This document shows positions 13,342 through 24,849 of a stretch of DNA of 64,000 bases, one piece after another (positions within the stretch are counted from its first letter, which is position 1; each line of letters begins with the position of its first letter). The stretch lies in contig JAGTWJ010000017.1 in assembly GCA_020064725.1 (NCBI GenBank), forward strand, positions 3,906,001-3,970,000, read 5' to 3'. Made by a program: the position numbers and the translations under genes. Under the pieces are notes generated by a model that searched no databases, was not told the origin of the DNA, and saw only the letters and a program-made list of their open reading frames with translations. Origin of the DNA: Drechslerella dactyloides (lineage: Eukaryota > Ascomycota > Orbiliomycetes > Orbiliales > Orbiliaceae).

Positions 13342-15646
13342 TTTTTGGATGGCGACAGGTCCAAGCCGCGACCGGAGATGCCCAAAAAGCGCAAAAGGGG
13401 CATCCTCAAAAGGGCAGCAGTGGTCGTTCAAGAATAGCACTGGCTTCTCTTGACGCTACTGATATATCGATGCGTTTCTTCACAGATCGAGTTTTTCACA
13501 TGACACGACGCAGAGTACAGGCGATAATTACAACCCCTCTTCAATCACACGACAGCACTCATCTTCGATATTTTCCTACTTCAAGTCTATTAGCGTGATT
13601 TCCAAGCGTCAGGTTGGCCCAATGTTCCGCATGCGAATCAGAGCCAAAGACGTTAGGAATCTCACGAGATATGCATTCACCCTCCGACCAATACCGCCAC
13701 TGTACGAATATCGCCTTGCACTCAACGCGTCGACTGTGAACAGACTACTCATGCATTTTAACTGCGCCATGTCTACGACACAGCATTGCGGTCATTTCAT
13801 TTTTCTTCTATCTTTGAACTCTTCTTTTTTCTTCTCTTCTGGGCTCCCATCTTAATGACGCATGCCGGGACCTACTTTTCGAAAGGGAAGGGTGGAACCC
13901 TCCCGGCCGGCGATACATATCACATATAACGAGACGTGGTTTCGCATTTTTTGCACTTTATGTCTTCTCCTTTTCTGGGGAGTCTAGAACTTGGGGAATG
14001 GTTGTGGAAACGGCTGTCGTTCTTTCATTGCCATTGCATACATATCTTATTATCCTGTTCCTTTTCTCCACCTGTGACTTTTACTTTTCTCTTCTTTTCC
14101 ATACTCTTCTTGAACAATTTTCCCCCCTCAACCCTTTCCTTCTTTACTATACTCGAAACGGTGGAGAAACAAAAAGCGAGTTTTTCAGGGACCGGTGATG
14201 ATGTGGACGCATACATGTGGTTGTCTTTGTTTCCTTTTTTTCCCTATAATGTTGGTGTTTTACGAGATTAATGAGGATGGTTGACACTTTTGTTTTGAGG
14301 CTGTACCTCTTTTCATCCCTTTCTCCTTTTCCCTTTCTTCTCTCTTCGGTTTCTTTTTTTTATTTCAATGCAAATATTACTACTATTAAGAGCATGTGAT
14401 AGCTCTCTTTTGATTGGAATTCTCCGAGACCACTGACTATCCATTGTTGTTTGTGCGGTTTTCTCTTACGCGCCGATACGATTGACTGCGACGAGCAGTT
14501 TTTACGCTTCTGCTTGTATCGACATATAATTACGGGGTACTTGCTTACTACGCAATGGGATTCCTTAGTTTTTACTAGTATATACTACTTATATCCCAGC
14601 GCTTAGACCTATATATATATGTCGTATCGCATCTACGTAACGTTATATCGGTGGTACGTGTATTTGCCCCATGTAGGATATAGTATATATCGCTTGTACA
14701 AAGCAGTTTCGATGCCTATCCAACAGGGCGGACGCCATGAAACGGTCGAGGCGGGGTCGGTTCAACTGGCACAGCACCGTAGCTCGCCCCGTGATTAGTC
14801 ACTCGCCTCAAGACAGTAGTTGGAATCTGACAAAGCCTTCGATATTGTGGGTATGCATGTATGTAACATTTATACAGCCTGCTTGGGAAAGCGCCAGGAT
14901 CTGAATCAAGGCATGGATAATCCGATTACTGTGCTGCTGCTAGCGGCACTCGTTACGAGTGCTAGCTAGATCAGCTAAGCATGCGCGATCTTACGTTCAC
15001 ACAGACGTGCATTCCGGCCAATTGCGTCAATGGCGCTGGCCGGGGGCAGTTAATTGATTGAGTGTCGCTGGGAGGTTAAGCTTCTGGCGACGGCACTGAT
15101 CGCCGGCCAGTCCGAGTGTTCCGCAGCGGAACTTAGGCGGATCATACATGTTGCCACTAGACGTAGTATTTTAGCGGTACCAGTGTAAAAGCTCCCATGA
15201 TATCATATGGTATATTTAACGACGTCGCCCATCATCATCGTCACCAGCGCCCACTGAGTCTGAGCTCCATGTACGCGGCAGCGGCTTCTCCACCACCGAA
15301 ATAGCGTTTTGACGGCCGTTACCTCCGATTGCCTTGCCTCTTTCTCACTCTGCTCATTGTCGTACCTTCGCTCATTGTTCTCCCGTCCACCACTGCGACG
15401 GTATCTATAACCCCGCCGCGGAACGCCGATAGCGGTATCGATAGCTGTACTCCTAGTGGGGGTGCACATTTGCAACACCGACAACACCATTCACACCGCG
15501 CTCGCGATCTAGCGACAGCGACTTGTGCTGTTCGATATATACGATTGGAAAGAGACTACTGCTACTCTACTCTTGACGGGGGTATCTTTAGCGGCGACGG
15601 CGGGTATATATATACGCACCGGGTCCCGGAAACACGTATACGAAAC
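13342..15646. other. Intergenic: kinase 3' region and phosphatase promoter
   Basis: The first 1.1 kb is rich in T/CT tracts and is probably 3' UTR and terminator sequence of the kinase. The rest is the promoter side of the histidine phosphatase. No open frame has a recognisable domain or a convincing start. Confidence 0.55.
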
Positions 15647-16558
15647 ATGGCTACCTCGGATGAAGCACGGATCAAGAAGATCCGGGATCCCAGGCTGTAC
15701 ATCGTCCGGCAGTACGTCCTCACACCCTTATGCTACCCGATTGACTTGAATCTGGACCTTTACTGATATATGGCGATATCATACACAACAGTGGAGAGAC
15801 GGAGTGGTCGCTGTCCGGCCAGCATACGTCTACCACCGACCTGCCGCTGACTGACCACGGAAAGACACGTATCGAACGCACCGGCAAGGAGCTCATCGGC
15901 GTCGACAGTACGTATATATCTTTGCCTCACCTCTTTTCTCTATATAGGCATATATCGTGTCATGACGTCAATGGCTAACGGAAGTACGTTGACAGAGCTA
16001 ATCGACCAAACCCGCATCGGAAAAATCTACGTCTCCCCCCGCCTCCGCGCCCAACAAACCCTCGGCCTCCTCTCCCTCCCCGCCGACATCCCCACCGAAA
16101 CCACCGACCTCCTCGCCGAATTCGACTACGGCACCTACGAAGGCCTGACCTCCGCCCAGATCAAGAAGATCTCGAATAACAAGGACTGGGAAATCTACGT
16201 CCACGGCGGCGGTGCGCCCACCGGCGAAACGCCAAAGCAGGTCGCCGACCGCGTCGACAAGCTCATCAAGCGCGTGCGCGAGGAGAACCATAAAGCCGTG
16301 TACGACGCGCACGCCCGCTGCGTTAGCACCGGTGAAGACCACCATCTCGATGATCCCGTGCTCAAGACGCCGGATGTGCTGTTCGTCGCGCACGGGCATG
16401 TGCTGCGGGCGCTGGCGGCGAGATGGCTCGGACTGGGGATCGAGCATGGGAAGAATTTGCAGCTGGATGCTGGCGGTGTCGGGCTGTTGAGTTACGAGCA
16501 CCATGCGTATCAAGAACCGGTTATCGGGAAGTGGAACTGGGTTCCGCTGGGCGGGTAG
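15647..16558 (+). CDS. Histidine phosphatase superfamily protein, Shb17-like
   Basis: Three exons (15647-15711, 15792-15907, 15996-16558) give 247 residues. The first intron splits the catalytic motif: CA|T restores the His codon, giving IVRHGETEWS with the phospho-accepting His near residue 23. The second active-site His lies in VAHGHVLRALAARW. SPRLRAQQT and EFDYGTYEGLT are typical of the phosphoglycerate-mutase-like family. The order of motifs and the ending (LDAGGVGLLSYEHH) resemble yeast Shb17, a sedoheptulose-1,7-bisphosphatase of riboneogenesis. The substrate here is inferred and could be another sugar phosphate. The start is the first ATG in frame; upstream frame-open sequence has no ATG. 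Confidence 0.9.
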
Positions 16559-16934
16559 TATAGTGTATATGTGCGTAGTAGCTGGAATTTGGATTCGTAA
16601 CGGTCGCGGAACGGCGAAAATTACATGTTTCCTTGGGTGCTACCCTGCCTCTGAACTCAATTTCGCTAGCTGGAGGGCCGTGGGACTCGGGATATGCTAG
16701 TAGGCGTCTACTTGAGGTACTTGTGGACAAATTCATACGTGATACTGAGACTACCTGGCAGTCAATCTATGTACGCGCCGGGAACTCGAGCGGTCCCGCG
16801 AGATTGCAACGTTGATAAAGAACAAGATATGTCGAAACTTAGACACTGCAAGACAACAATTCGGACTGTATATACTTGCTTGAAAAAAGATCGATTAACG
16901 AAAAACGAACAGACGTCGAACGCTAGCTTATTGC
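16559..16934. other. Convergent 3' intergenic region
   Basis: This is 376 bases between the phosphatase (+) and the PH-domain gene (-). It should hold both terminators. I see no gene. Confidence 0.5.
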
Positions 16935-18758
16935 CTAACCCCGTCCGAACAGCCCAAACTTCTTGTGTCCGTGATGCGCCCCCTTATCCGCCGTCGCCGT
17001 TGGCGGCTCGCTCTTCGCTGCTGGCGCCGCGGCGGAGGCAGGTGCTGCAGATGTCGGCGCGCTCGTCGTGGCACTCGCTGGCGCGGTATCTGGTGCTGCT
17101 GCCGGCGGCGGTGTTGCTGCCTTCGTTGCTGCGGCGGTATCAAGTGGCGGAGCGGTCGGCTTTTCCTCACCGGATACAGCTGCTGCTGCGACCGCTGCGT
17201 CCTCGCCTGCGGGCTTCTCCTCGGGGATCGTTTCGCCGGCGACGACGGGCGATGCTGGGACCGAAGTTGGCGACACGGTTGAGGCGAGGGAGTTTTGGCG
17301 CGTGAGCTTGCCGGTTGTGAATTGCTCGATGATGGAATAATACTTCAAGGCCTGGAATAACATGTCCAGTTAGCACACAAACTTATGCATGGTCTATATC
17401 CTTAAGAACAATATTTTATGGATTGCGGGTATATTACCTCATCGTGGCCGCCGGCTTTGAACGCAAATTCGTGGCGACCCGTCAAGTGCGGGTTCTTATT
17501 CGCGTCCTTCCCCGCAACGATAAACTTGACCTCCCCGGCCGCTGGCGGCGCTCCAATCACACACTCCGGCAGGTACAGCGACAGATCCGGCTCCGGATGC
17601 TCCTTGAAGTCGTTGTTCTTGCTGAACTCATGCAAATACCCCGCTGGCGTGACGGCATAATGATACGCATCGTAGCTCTTCATAATCTTGCCCTTGCGCT
17701 GCAGCAGGCCGTTAGCCAGCGGCTGCGAGGAGCGGTGATCCTGGTTGGGGAACTTGATGTTCTCGAGCTTGCGGTCCGGCGTCGTCGGATCGATGAGGAT
17801 CTCGGCGTTGCGGACGGTGAAATTGGTCCATTCGAATTCATCCGGGACGTTTTGGAAATTGGCGTTGATGTCACCGTACAGCTGGCGGTTCTTGTCCTGC
17901 TGCTGGCTGACGACCTGGAAGAACTGGCTGATGGCCGTGCGGAGGGTCGTCAGCACGTGCTTTTCGAACGTGAGGAAATTGTTCTGCACGTCGAGCAGGT
18001 CCTTCTTGTGGGCGTTTTCCTCGAGGATCTGCTTGTGCAGGTGGTGCTGGACGCCGCGCTGGATGATGTACGGGTCGTTCGCGGGCTCCACCTTGCCGCC
18101 GATGCTGTCAAAGTTGGCGGTGTTCTGCCCGAGGTGCTCGAGCTGCTTCTGCGTCAGGCCGCGGGCCCTCTCGACAGATTTGGCGCCTTTGGCAGCTCCG
18201 TTCGTGAGTTCCTTGTGCTTGTTCTTGATCTCCGCGTGCAGCCGGTGGAGCGTCTGCAGGATCTGGGCGCGCAGGGCCTTTTCGGTCTCCAGCTGGCTGT
18301 TTCCGAGAGCCTAGATGGTGCATGTTAGATCTGGAGGTGGCTTCCAGAAGCTGGCGACAGCGTGCGTACCTGAGTGTTCGAGCGGACGTTTTCGAAGAAC
18401 GAGGCGATACCGCCGTTTGACTGCGAGAAATGGTGCCCCTCCCGCAGCGGCTCGCTGACAGTCTGTCATCGGAGAGTTATAAATGTCAATCTCGCATTCA
18501 CACAGTTCGATTCAAAAGAGACGCCATCAGACTACGCTATCGAGCAGATTCGGTACCGACCTTGAGCACCTTGTCGTACTCCTTGGACAGCGACTTGTGC
18601 AGATTGGCCGTCGCCTCAATGTATTCCTCCAGGAAGCCGCAGGTGTGCTTCCACGCGTTCACGCGCTCAAGCAGCAACTCGGCGACATTGCCCTTCTCCA
18701 CGGGGATCGGGGCGGTCAGGGGGTCGGCGTGGACCTGCGCGGTCTCGACTGCGGCCAT
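16935..18758 (-). CDS. PH-domain protein of the Rgc1/Ask10 type
   Basis: Four exons (18758-18561, 18462-18370, 18310-17438, 17351-16935) give 526 residues. The first donor is the less usual GTCGGT. Residues 1-230 are helical and look BAR-like (LLLERVNAWKHTCGFLEEY, then GGIASFFENVRSNTQ and KVEPANDPYIIQRG). A PH-like domain follows (about 235-400: FTVRNAEILID, KSYDAYHYAV, FKAGGHDEALKYYSIIEQF). The C-terminal 120 residues are Ala/Pro/Thr-rich and end in a basic GHKKFGLFGRG. This layout matches fungal relatives of yeast Rgc1 and Ask10/Rgc2, membrane-associated regulators of the Fps1 glycerol channel and stress signalling. The specific function here is inferred. Confidence 0.85.
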
Positions 18759-19686
18759 GTTGAGGGGTAGCTCGCTCGACTATCCGGGATCTGCCGGTTT
18801 GCGGTTACGGTAGCAGCGGTCTCGTAGCTACAGGGATAGCTCCGTTAACGAGTGTCCGGACTGGGGCTTTGGATAGTGTCTTGTAGTTCAGCGACAGTGA
18901 GTCGATGGAGGTGAGGGGAAAACTAACTCTGCGATGGCGTTGATTGAGGGGATAATGTGGATAACGCAAGGTGTCGTGAATATATACTCTCTCCGCACAG
19001 CTCTAGCTCGCACTTCGGACGCCGAAGGTGATATCGTATGAAGGTATCCACAAGATCAAAAGGATTTAAAGAAGGGTACGATGAATGCTATCTTCCGGGG
19101 TTAAATTAACCAAAGCGGGGCAGCATGGCGTGTCCAACCCCTTCCAACCTAATATATATCTGTTCTGATATCACGCCAGCTGAGCGAAACGACAAACGAA
19201 AGCCCAGCCAGCTGGGCCAGGCCGGCCATCATGCAGCGCAGCGCGGCCTGCGAGCTCCGGCGTCCCGGTCGGGCCAAACAGCATCCGATGACGACAACCG
19301 GGGAATCATCACGATCCCATCGAATTCCTGTCACCAATGTGCGGTTCGATCGCGATTTACATATCTCTACAGTACGTAATTATAACGTGGACGCTGGCGC
19401 TCTGACTTCAAGCAGGAATTTCGGTGAAGTCGTAGACGCTGCGCTTTGGACAACATGACGTCAGGAGGGCTGGCAGTCGCCAAGCAGAACCCTGTCAATC
19501 GAGATGCCCAACTTGGAACTTGAAGATACATCATGTTTAATGCTACGGAGCTTGCATAAAAAGTACTTCTTGGTACCAAGAAGACACCGCGATAGCTTGA
19601 ATTGATATTCGTTGAATTGATATTCATGATTCATGCTGAGAGGCAAATGGGCCCCGTGAACAATCTCGAGGCTGAAGGATTGCAGC
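18759..19686. other. Intergenic: promoter of the PH-domain gene and 3' side of GLO1
   Basis: About 930 bases follow the start of the PH-domain gene and precede the end of GLO1, both on the minus strand. I see no gene. Open frames are short and unrelated to known families. Confidence 0.5.
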
Positions 19687-21433
19687 CTACCAGCCGGTTC
19701 GCTTCTTGATACCTTCATTCTGGACGACCTGCATGCCAACCCACCGTCAGCTATCAGATACAGCATCGCAAGCTCAAAACAAGGAATTCCAGGCGACGGC
19801 TCCCCGCGCCGAGATACGCACCTCGACCCAATACCCATCAGGGTCCTTGATGAACGCCACATCTTTCATCTTGCCGTCCGTAAGCCGCTTCTTCCAGTTG
19901 ACGCCGCATTCTTCAAATCGGGCGCACGCTAAGTCCAGATCGTCGACGCTGACGCAGATATGTCCGAACTACTCGTATGCATTTACAAATGACTCGTTAG
20001 AATATTTACCTTCGCCCGTATTTGGAGTATGCATATGATCTTACCCCTTGAGGCTCTGCGTTTCCGTCGTGATAGCCCTTAAAATCGCTGTCTGGGTCAT
20101 CGGTGCCATAGTTGTAGGTCAACTAGCATACTCATCAGTCAGCACTCCCTCGAGTTCATGTCGTATCCAAAGGACATCTAACGTATACAGACGCACCTCA
20201 AGCAAGCCTTCCCGATCAGAGGTCGCACTCGAGTTTTCGGTCTCTCCCTCGCGTTTATACCCCAGGAAGTACAAGTTGAACTTGGCTGCCTCGTTCTCGC
20301 TGGTGCGTAGCAGCGTCATGCCCATTGTCTCCTGGTAGAACTTTAGGGATTCTTTGGCGCTCTTGACCCGGATCATAGAGTGGTTCATGCGGTAGGTGCT
20401 CGTGTTGGTCTCCGTCGTGACCTGATCTTTCAATCCGATGATTTCGATCCTATGCAAGTTAGCTGTTACGATATCGAACACGGTCTACTGGAACAAACAG
20501 TGTCAGGGTGCCCTACCAGTAGCCGTTCGGGTCCTTTGCGAAGGCGATGCTAGGATCACGATGGTCCAATTAGCCTGCATCCATGGAGGCCAGATGTGGC
20601 TTCTGCTTACTGTCGCATGCGGCCTTCGGACAGCTTCTTCTTGAAAGCGACATTGGCCTGCTCTAGTCGGTCGCACGCACTCTGGAGATTGTCCACCGAG
20701 ATTGCGCTTGCACAAGTCCATTAATATAGCCATCCATCTGATTTTTCGAAGCGCAAATGCTGGACCTACATATGGCCAAAACGTATAATACTGTCAGCAC
20801 CATAATTATCCAATATTTATTGAAGTAATATATGGGAAGGTCACATATCTCTGTGAGGCTCATCGTTTCCATTACAGATCGTATACTCGGCATTCGACTC
20901 GGTGCCGTAGTTGTGAGTGAGCTCGACGATGCCCTCTCTGTCGGTCCAGTGTTTGCCTGGGCTCTCGGCCTGAGGGCCGTCGAAGGCGAGGAAGTAAAGG
21001 TCAAAGTTCCATTGTGGGTTTGGAATTCTGCCAATGCAATAGACCGTAATTAGCAACGCGCATTTCAAGATCGGCGAACGCTATAGCCTTGGATTGAGGA
21101 AGGTTCTACGTACTTGTTGATAACTTTCATGCCCAGCAGCTCGTAAAATTTGACTATAGGCGGATACCCGTGAGCATCGCTGCATCAATTATTGGAGGGG
21201 TAGCTTTCGAGCATCATACCAGTTTCAACGGGGTCTTTCACCCGGAGCCTGTAGATAATCGTGAGCTGTCATGGGACTATTGGCGCCACAGGTGGGGATG
21301 GGAGAATATGCACACATCGTATGATTGAGCCTATCGTTGATACCGTCCCCATTAGCTTAGCCAAGAATCTGCGAATTGCTCGATAGCTAGCCTATAGCTT
21401 GACTAACTTGTATTTGGAAGTGTCGGTCGCCAT
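19687..21433 (-). CDS. GLO1: Glyoxalase I (lactoylglutathione lyase), two-domain
   Basis: Twelve exons: 21433-21408, 21330-21316, 21248-21220, 21153-21114, 21027-20845, 20790-20770, 20706-20611, 20549-20517, 20449-20197, 20122-20045, 19968-19822, 19728-19687. They total 963 nt and 320 residues, close to yeast Glo1 (326). The enzyme converts the methylglyoxal-glutathione adduct to S-lactoylglutathione in the cytosol. Two tandem VOC domains each keep a full metal-ligand set: H12, E72, H104, E150 in domain 1 (NHTMLRV, GIVELTHNYG, FGHIAISV, WIEII) and H171, E232, H261, E307 in domain 2 (NHSMIRV, GLLELTYNYG, FGHICVSV, YWVEVV). Both active sites therefore look intact. The exon 6 boundaries (IIIRF before GHI) are the least certain. 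Exons of 15 and 21 nt are unusually small. Confidence 0.9.
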
Positions 21434-22580
21434 TGTGCTGTATCGGTGTCGGATCCGAACTGCGGAAAGTGCGCGGTATGAAAATGCGGGGATGCAGGTC
21501 GATTGTCGAATAAACGTCCGGCTACACCAGAAAAGCATTTGGGTTGTAACTGCGGTTGTGTCGACGCCTCCACCAGGAAACCAATCGCACTCAAGACGTC
21601 ACCAGTGATCGCGGACCAACCAGCACGCGGCCCTCTGTTATCGATAAGCCGAATCGGGAGGCATGTTGGACAATTGGGTTCTTTCCGACGCGGCGGGGAC
21701 AGTCCGCCGTGCATTCTGCCTACCAAGAATGAAAGACCAGGGCTCCCCACCAAGGCAAATTAGACAACCCGATTGGCTCCAGGCTGACAAATGGGCATTC
21801 TCCGTAAGTGGCATCCACGAACCATCGCTCAGCGCCAAGAGACTGGAAGATACTGGAAGAAGCAGCAGTTACCAGTTTGGACGTAGGATCACGCGCGGTC
21901 AGCCTCAGCGACTAACAGAGACTTAGAAGATTCGAATCATCACGGCCGCTTTCCGTTCCAGACTGCGAACACGTAGTGACCGCAGTGCGAAAGGCGCCTG
22001 CCAAGAGGGCTGCAAACTTGCTTTGAATTTACCCGAAGCGGACTCATATTTCTTCAGTCTTACATTGACGACAAATTGCTGTGCAGGGACGGGCACCCAT
22101 TGTTGGGATCCCATGATAATCATGCCTCGGAACCCGTCAGCCGATACAAATGAATGGGCTCTGACGTCGCATTGGGGATGGTGGTGTGCCTCCGTCCATG
22201 GCGTGGACGAATGGCGAGCTTGGCCACAGAAGGCGAACAAGGTTCATGCCGCTTGTGAGCTAGGCGTCGCTGAGCGCAAGGTTGGCAGTCTTCGAGACAG
22301 ACACCCCTCTGAATATTTGCGCACGGTGGTGGGGAATGTATAAAAGAGGTTGTGCCGCTATCTGGGAAAGATGCACATTTGAAACGTCGATATTCTTCGC
22401 CTTTGACCACTAGCGTCTTATATATAAGAAAGAACATCTGGATCCTCGGCTTACGACCCGACTCGCGACCTTCCCCTCCTCAATAACCATCATCGACGTT
22501 GCAAAATTCTCACGGGCAGCATCCAATTCCCACGTTCGTTTTCGCAGTTGAGAACAACTTAAAGTACAGTCAGAGAGAGC
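21434..22580. other. Divergent promoter region of GLO1 and the annexin
   Basis: This 1.15-kb region separates two genes transcribed away from each other. Several overlapping open frames of 60-116 codons occur on both strands, with no recognisable domain. A TATA-like box near 22339 faces the annexin gene. Confidence 0.55.
22339..22346 (+). promoter_or_regulatory. Candidate TATA box for the annexin gene
   Basis: TATAAAAG lies 235 bases upstream of the annexin ATG. It is followed by a stretch suited to a 5' leader. This is a consensus match only; no transcription start is known. Confidence 0.4.
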
Positions 22581-24147
22581 ATGTCAAATCCGAACGCGCC
22601 CCCGCAGCAGCCTCCACAGGGACAACAGCAGCAGCAGTGGGGACAACCTCAACAGCAGTGGGGCCAGCCTCAGCAACAATGGGCCCCCCCTCAAGGGCAA
22701 TGGGGTCCGCCTCAAGGACAATATCAGCAGTATCCCCCTCAAGGCGGTCCTCCTCCTCCGCAACGTACGAACGTCCCTCAAGATCTGTGATTCGCAAATA
22801 TTTCCTTCTCCGACCCATCCGCTCGAGATCCCGGGCTAACATATTTGTGTGTGATATGTAGAAGGTGACCAGCAACGTGGATATCCGCAGCAACCACAGC
22901 AGCAATGGGGACCTCCACCTCCTCAGGGTTATCAGCAACAATGGGGCCCTCCTCAGGGAGGATACCCTCAGCAACAGCAGCAATGGGGTCCCCCACAGCA
23001 AAGCTACCCTCCACAGCAGCAATGGGGTGCTCCGCCGCCACAGAACTATCAACAACCGCAAGGCTACCAGCAGGGACCACCGCCTCAGCAACCCTGGGGC
23101 GCGCCTGCGCCTCCCCAGGCCGGGTACCAGCAACCGCCCCAGCAGGCCTGGGGATCAACATCGGCAGCTGGTCCTGCAGCCGCACCCTCCCTCGGCTTCA
23201 TCGCAGGCCAGAAAGCCCCCGGCTATGATCCCTCTGCCGACGTTGAAATCATTCGCAAAGCCTGCAAGGGCTTCAATACTGATGAGAAAGCCCTGATATC
23301 GACCATTGTCAAGCTCAATCCCCTACAAATCGAGTCCATCAACCAAAAGTATATGGGCGATACTCGGAAGAATCTCGTCTCGCTCCTCGAAGATAAGACC
23401 CGCGGCTCCCTTGAGGATGGCCTCTGCGCTCTCGCCCGCGGCCCACTCAACTTCCACGTCTTCCTCGTCGAACGTGCAACCAAGGGAATGGGTACCAAAG
23501 AAAAATATCTCGACCTCGCCCTCCTCGGCCGCTCAAATGCCGACATGAACGCCATGAAGACCGCCTTCAAGGCGAAATACGGCAGGACTCTCGAATCTAC
23601 AGTAGCTGATGATCTCAGCGGCTCCGAGAAGCGCATGTACGAAATGGTCACATCTGCAACTCGCACAGAGGATTCCGCCGGCGTCAACCCGCAGCACGTC
23701 AGCGCTGAGGTAAAAGCGCTACACGCGGCAACCGAAGGACGCATTGGCACCGATGAGACGGAGGTTTCTAGGATCTTTGTCAAGAACAATGACGCAACCC
23801 TCGCTGCTATCGCGAGGGAGTACGAGCGCACATACCATATGCCCGTCGAGACCTTAATCAAGAAAGAGTTCAGCGGTCACCAGGAGGATGCGCTTCTGTA
23901 TATCCTTCGGGGTGTACTAGACAAAGCGAAGCGGGACGCGGAGTTGATTGAGGGCACGATGAAAGGTCTCGGAACTAGGGACGAGGAGTTGGCTTTCAGA
24001 CTGGTCACGGCACATTGGATTCAGGGAGCGATCCCAGCAATCAAGGCGGCGTACCAAAAGACATACGGGAAGGATTTGGTGTCGAGAGTTCGAGGTGAAA
24101 CGAGTGGTGACTTTGAGAGGCTGCTACTAGCTATTTTGAACAAGTAG
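22581..24147 (+). CDS. Annexin with Gln/Pro-rich N-terminal tail
   Basis: Two exons (22581-22764 and 22862-24147) give 489 residues. Residues 1-200 are repeats of a QQWGPPQ-like unit, rich in Gln, Pro, Gly, Trp and Tyr with almost no charge. Four annexin repeats follow, starting near DPSADVEIIRKACKG, VERATKGMGTKEK, ALHAATEGRIGTDE and LIEGTMKGLGTRDE. The G-x-G-T type calcium loops are visible in repeats 2 and 4 and are altered in repeat 1 (GFNTDE). Annexins bind acidic phospholipids in a Ca2+-dependent way and act in membrane trafficking or repair. The tail resembles those of fungal AnxC-type annexins and of animal annexins VII and XI. The intron lies within the tail coding sequence. Confidence 0.93.
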
Positions 24148-24849
24148 TTCTGAATTGTTGTTTCGGGGAGGGGAGCGATTGATCAGCTTTATAGACTTCT
24201 GAGTGCTTTAGTTTGTGGTGTGGTTTTCTCGGCTTATGATGAGTTAGTATGGATGGTGAGGGGTGATTATTGTGGCAGAGCCGTCGTTTCTGCAGTCAGG
24301 ACTCTACTTATCTATATAATGAACTTGATGAACTAGCTTATTAGTTAATGAACGTATAGGACTCTCTATATAAGAAATTGTTCGTAGCAACTCAAGGTCT
24401 TGTGACTGGCGATAGTCGTGCATGCAACCAATCTGGCATGCATATGGTTACACCAAGTATAATTAAGCACCGTCAAGGCCTAAATTGGCGCACTCATGAC
24501 TCAGCTACAACAGAGCGTACGGGATACAAGCCATGATCTATATAAATTGGAACTCTAAAGCTCTATTGTTTCCTTTGCAAGTGGGTATGTTTATATACAT
24601 ACACACAGCGTCTAAGCTAAGTTCAAAGGACAGAACGACACCTGATCGATCGATTCTCCAGCTCGCACAATGTCACACAGACGTGACAGCGTAACTCAAC
24701 AATAGTACTAGTACCAGCACTCTAGCAGGCCAGACTGGACCTATCAACAGGAACGACGAGAGAAAACAGGAATAAGCTCACGAGGTACTGTAACTATAGC
24801 TCGGTTAGACCCCCCCATTATGCTCCCGTTCACCAGCTAATTAAAAGGC
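24148..24849. other. Convergent 3' intergenic region
   Basis: This is 700 bases between the annexin (+) and the secreted protein gene (-). It is moderately AT-rich and contains no open frame worth calling. Confidence 0.5.

Noticed and set aside
15329..15646. N-terminal extension of the histidine phosphatase with a hydrophobic start
   Set aside because: The frame is open upstream but has no ATG before 15647; the hydrophobic stretch begins at a TTG and is probably leader sequence.
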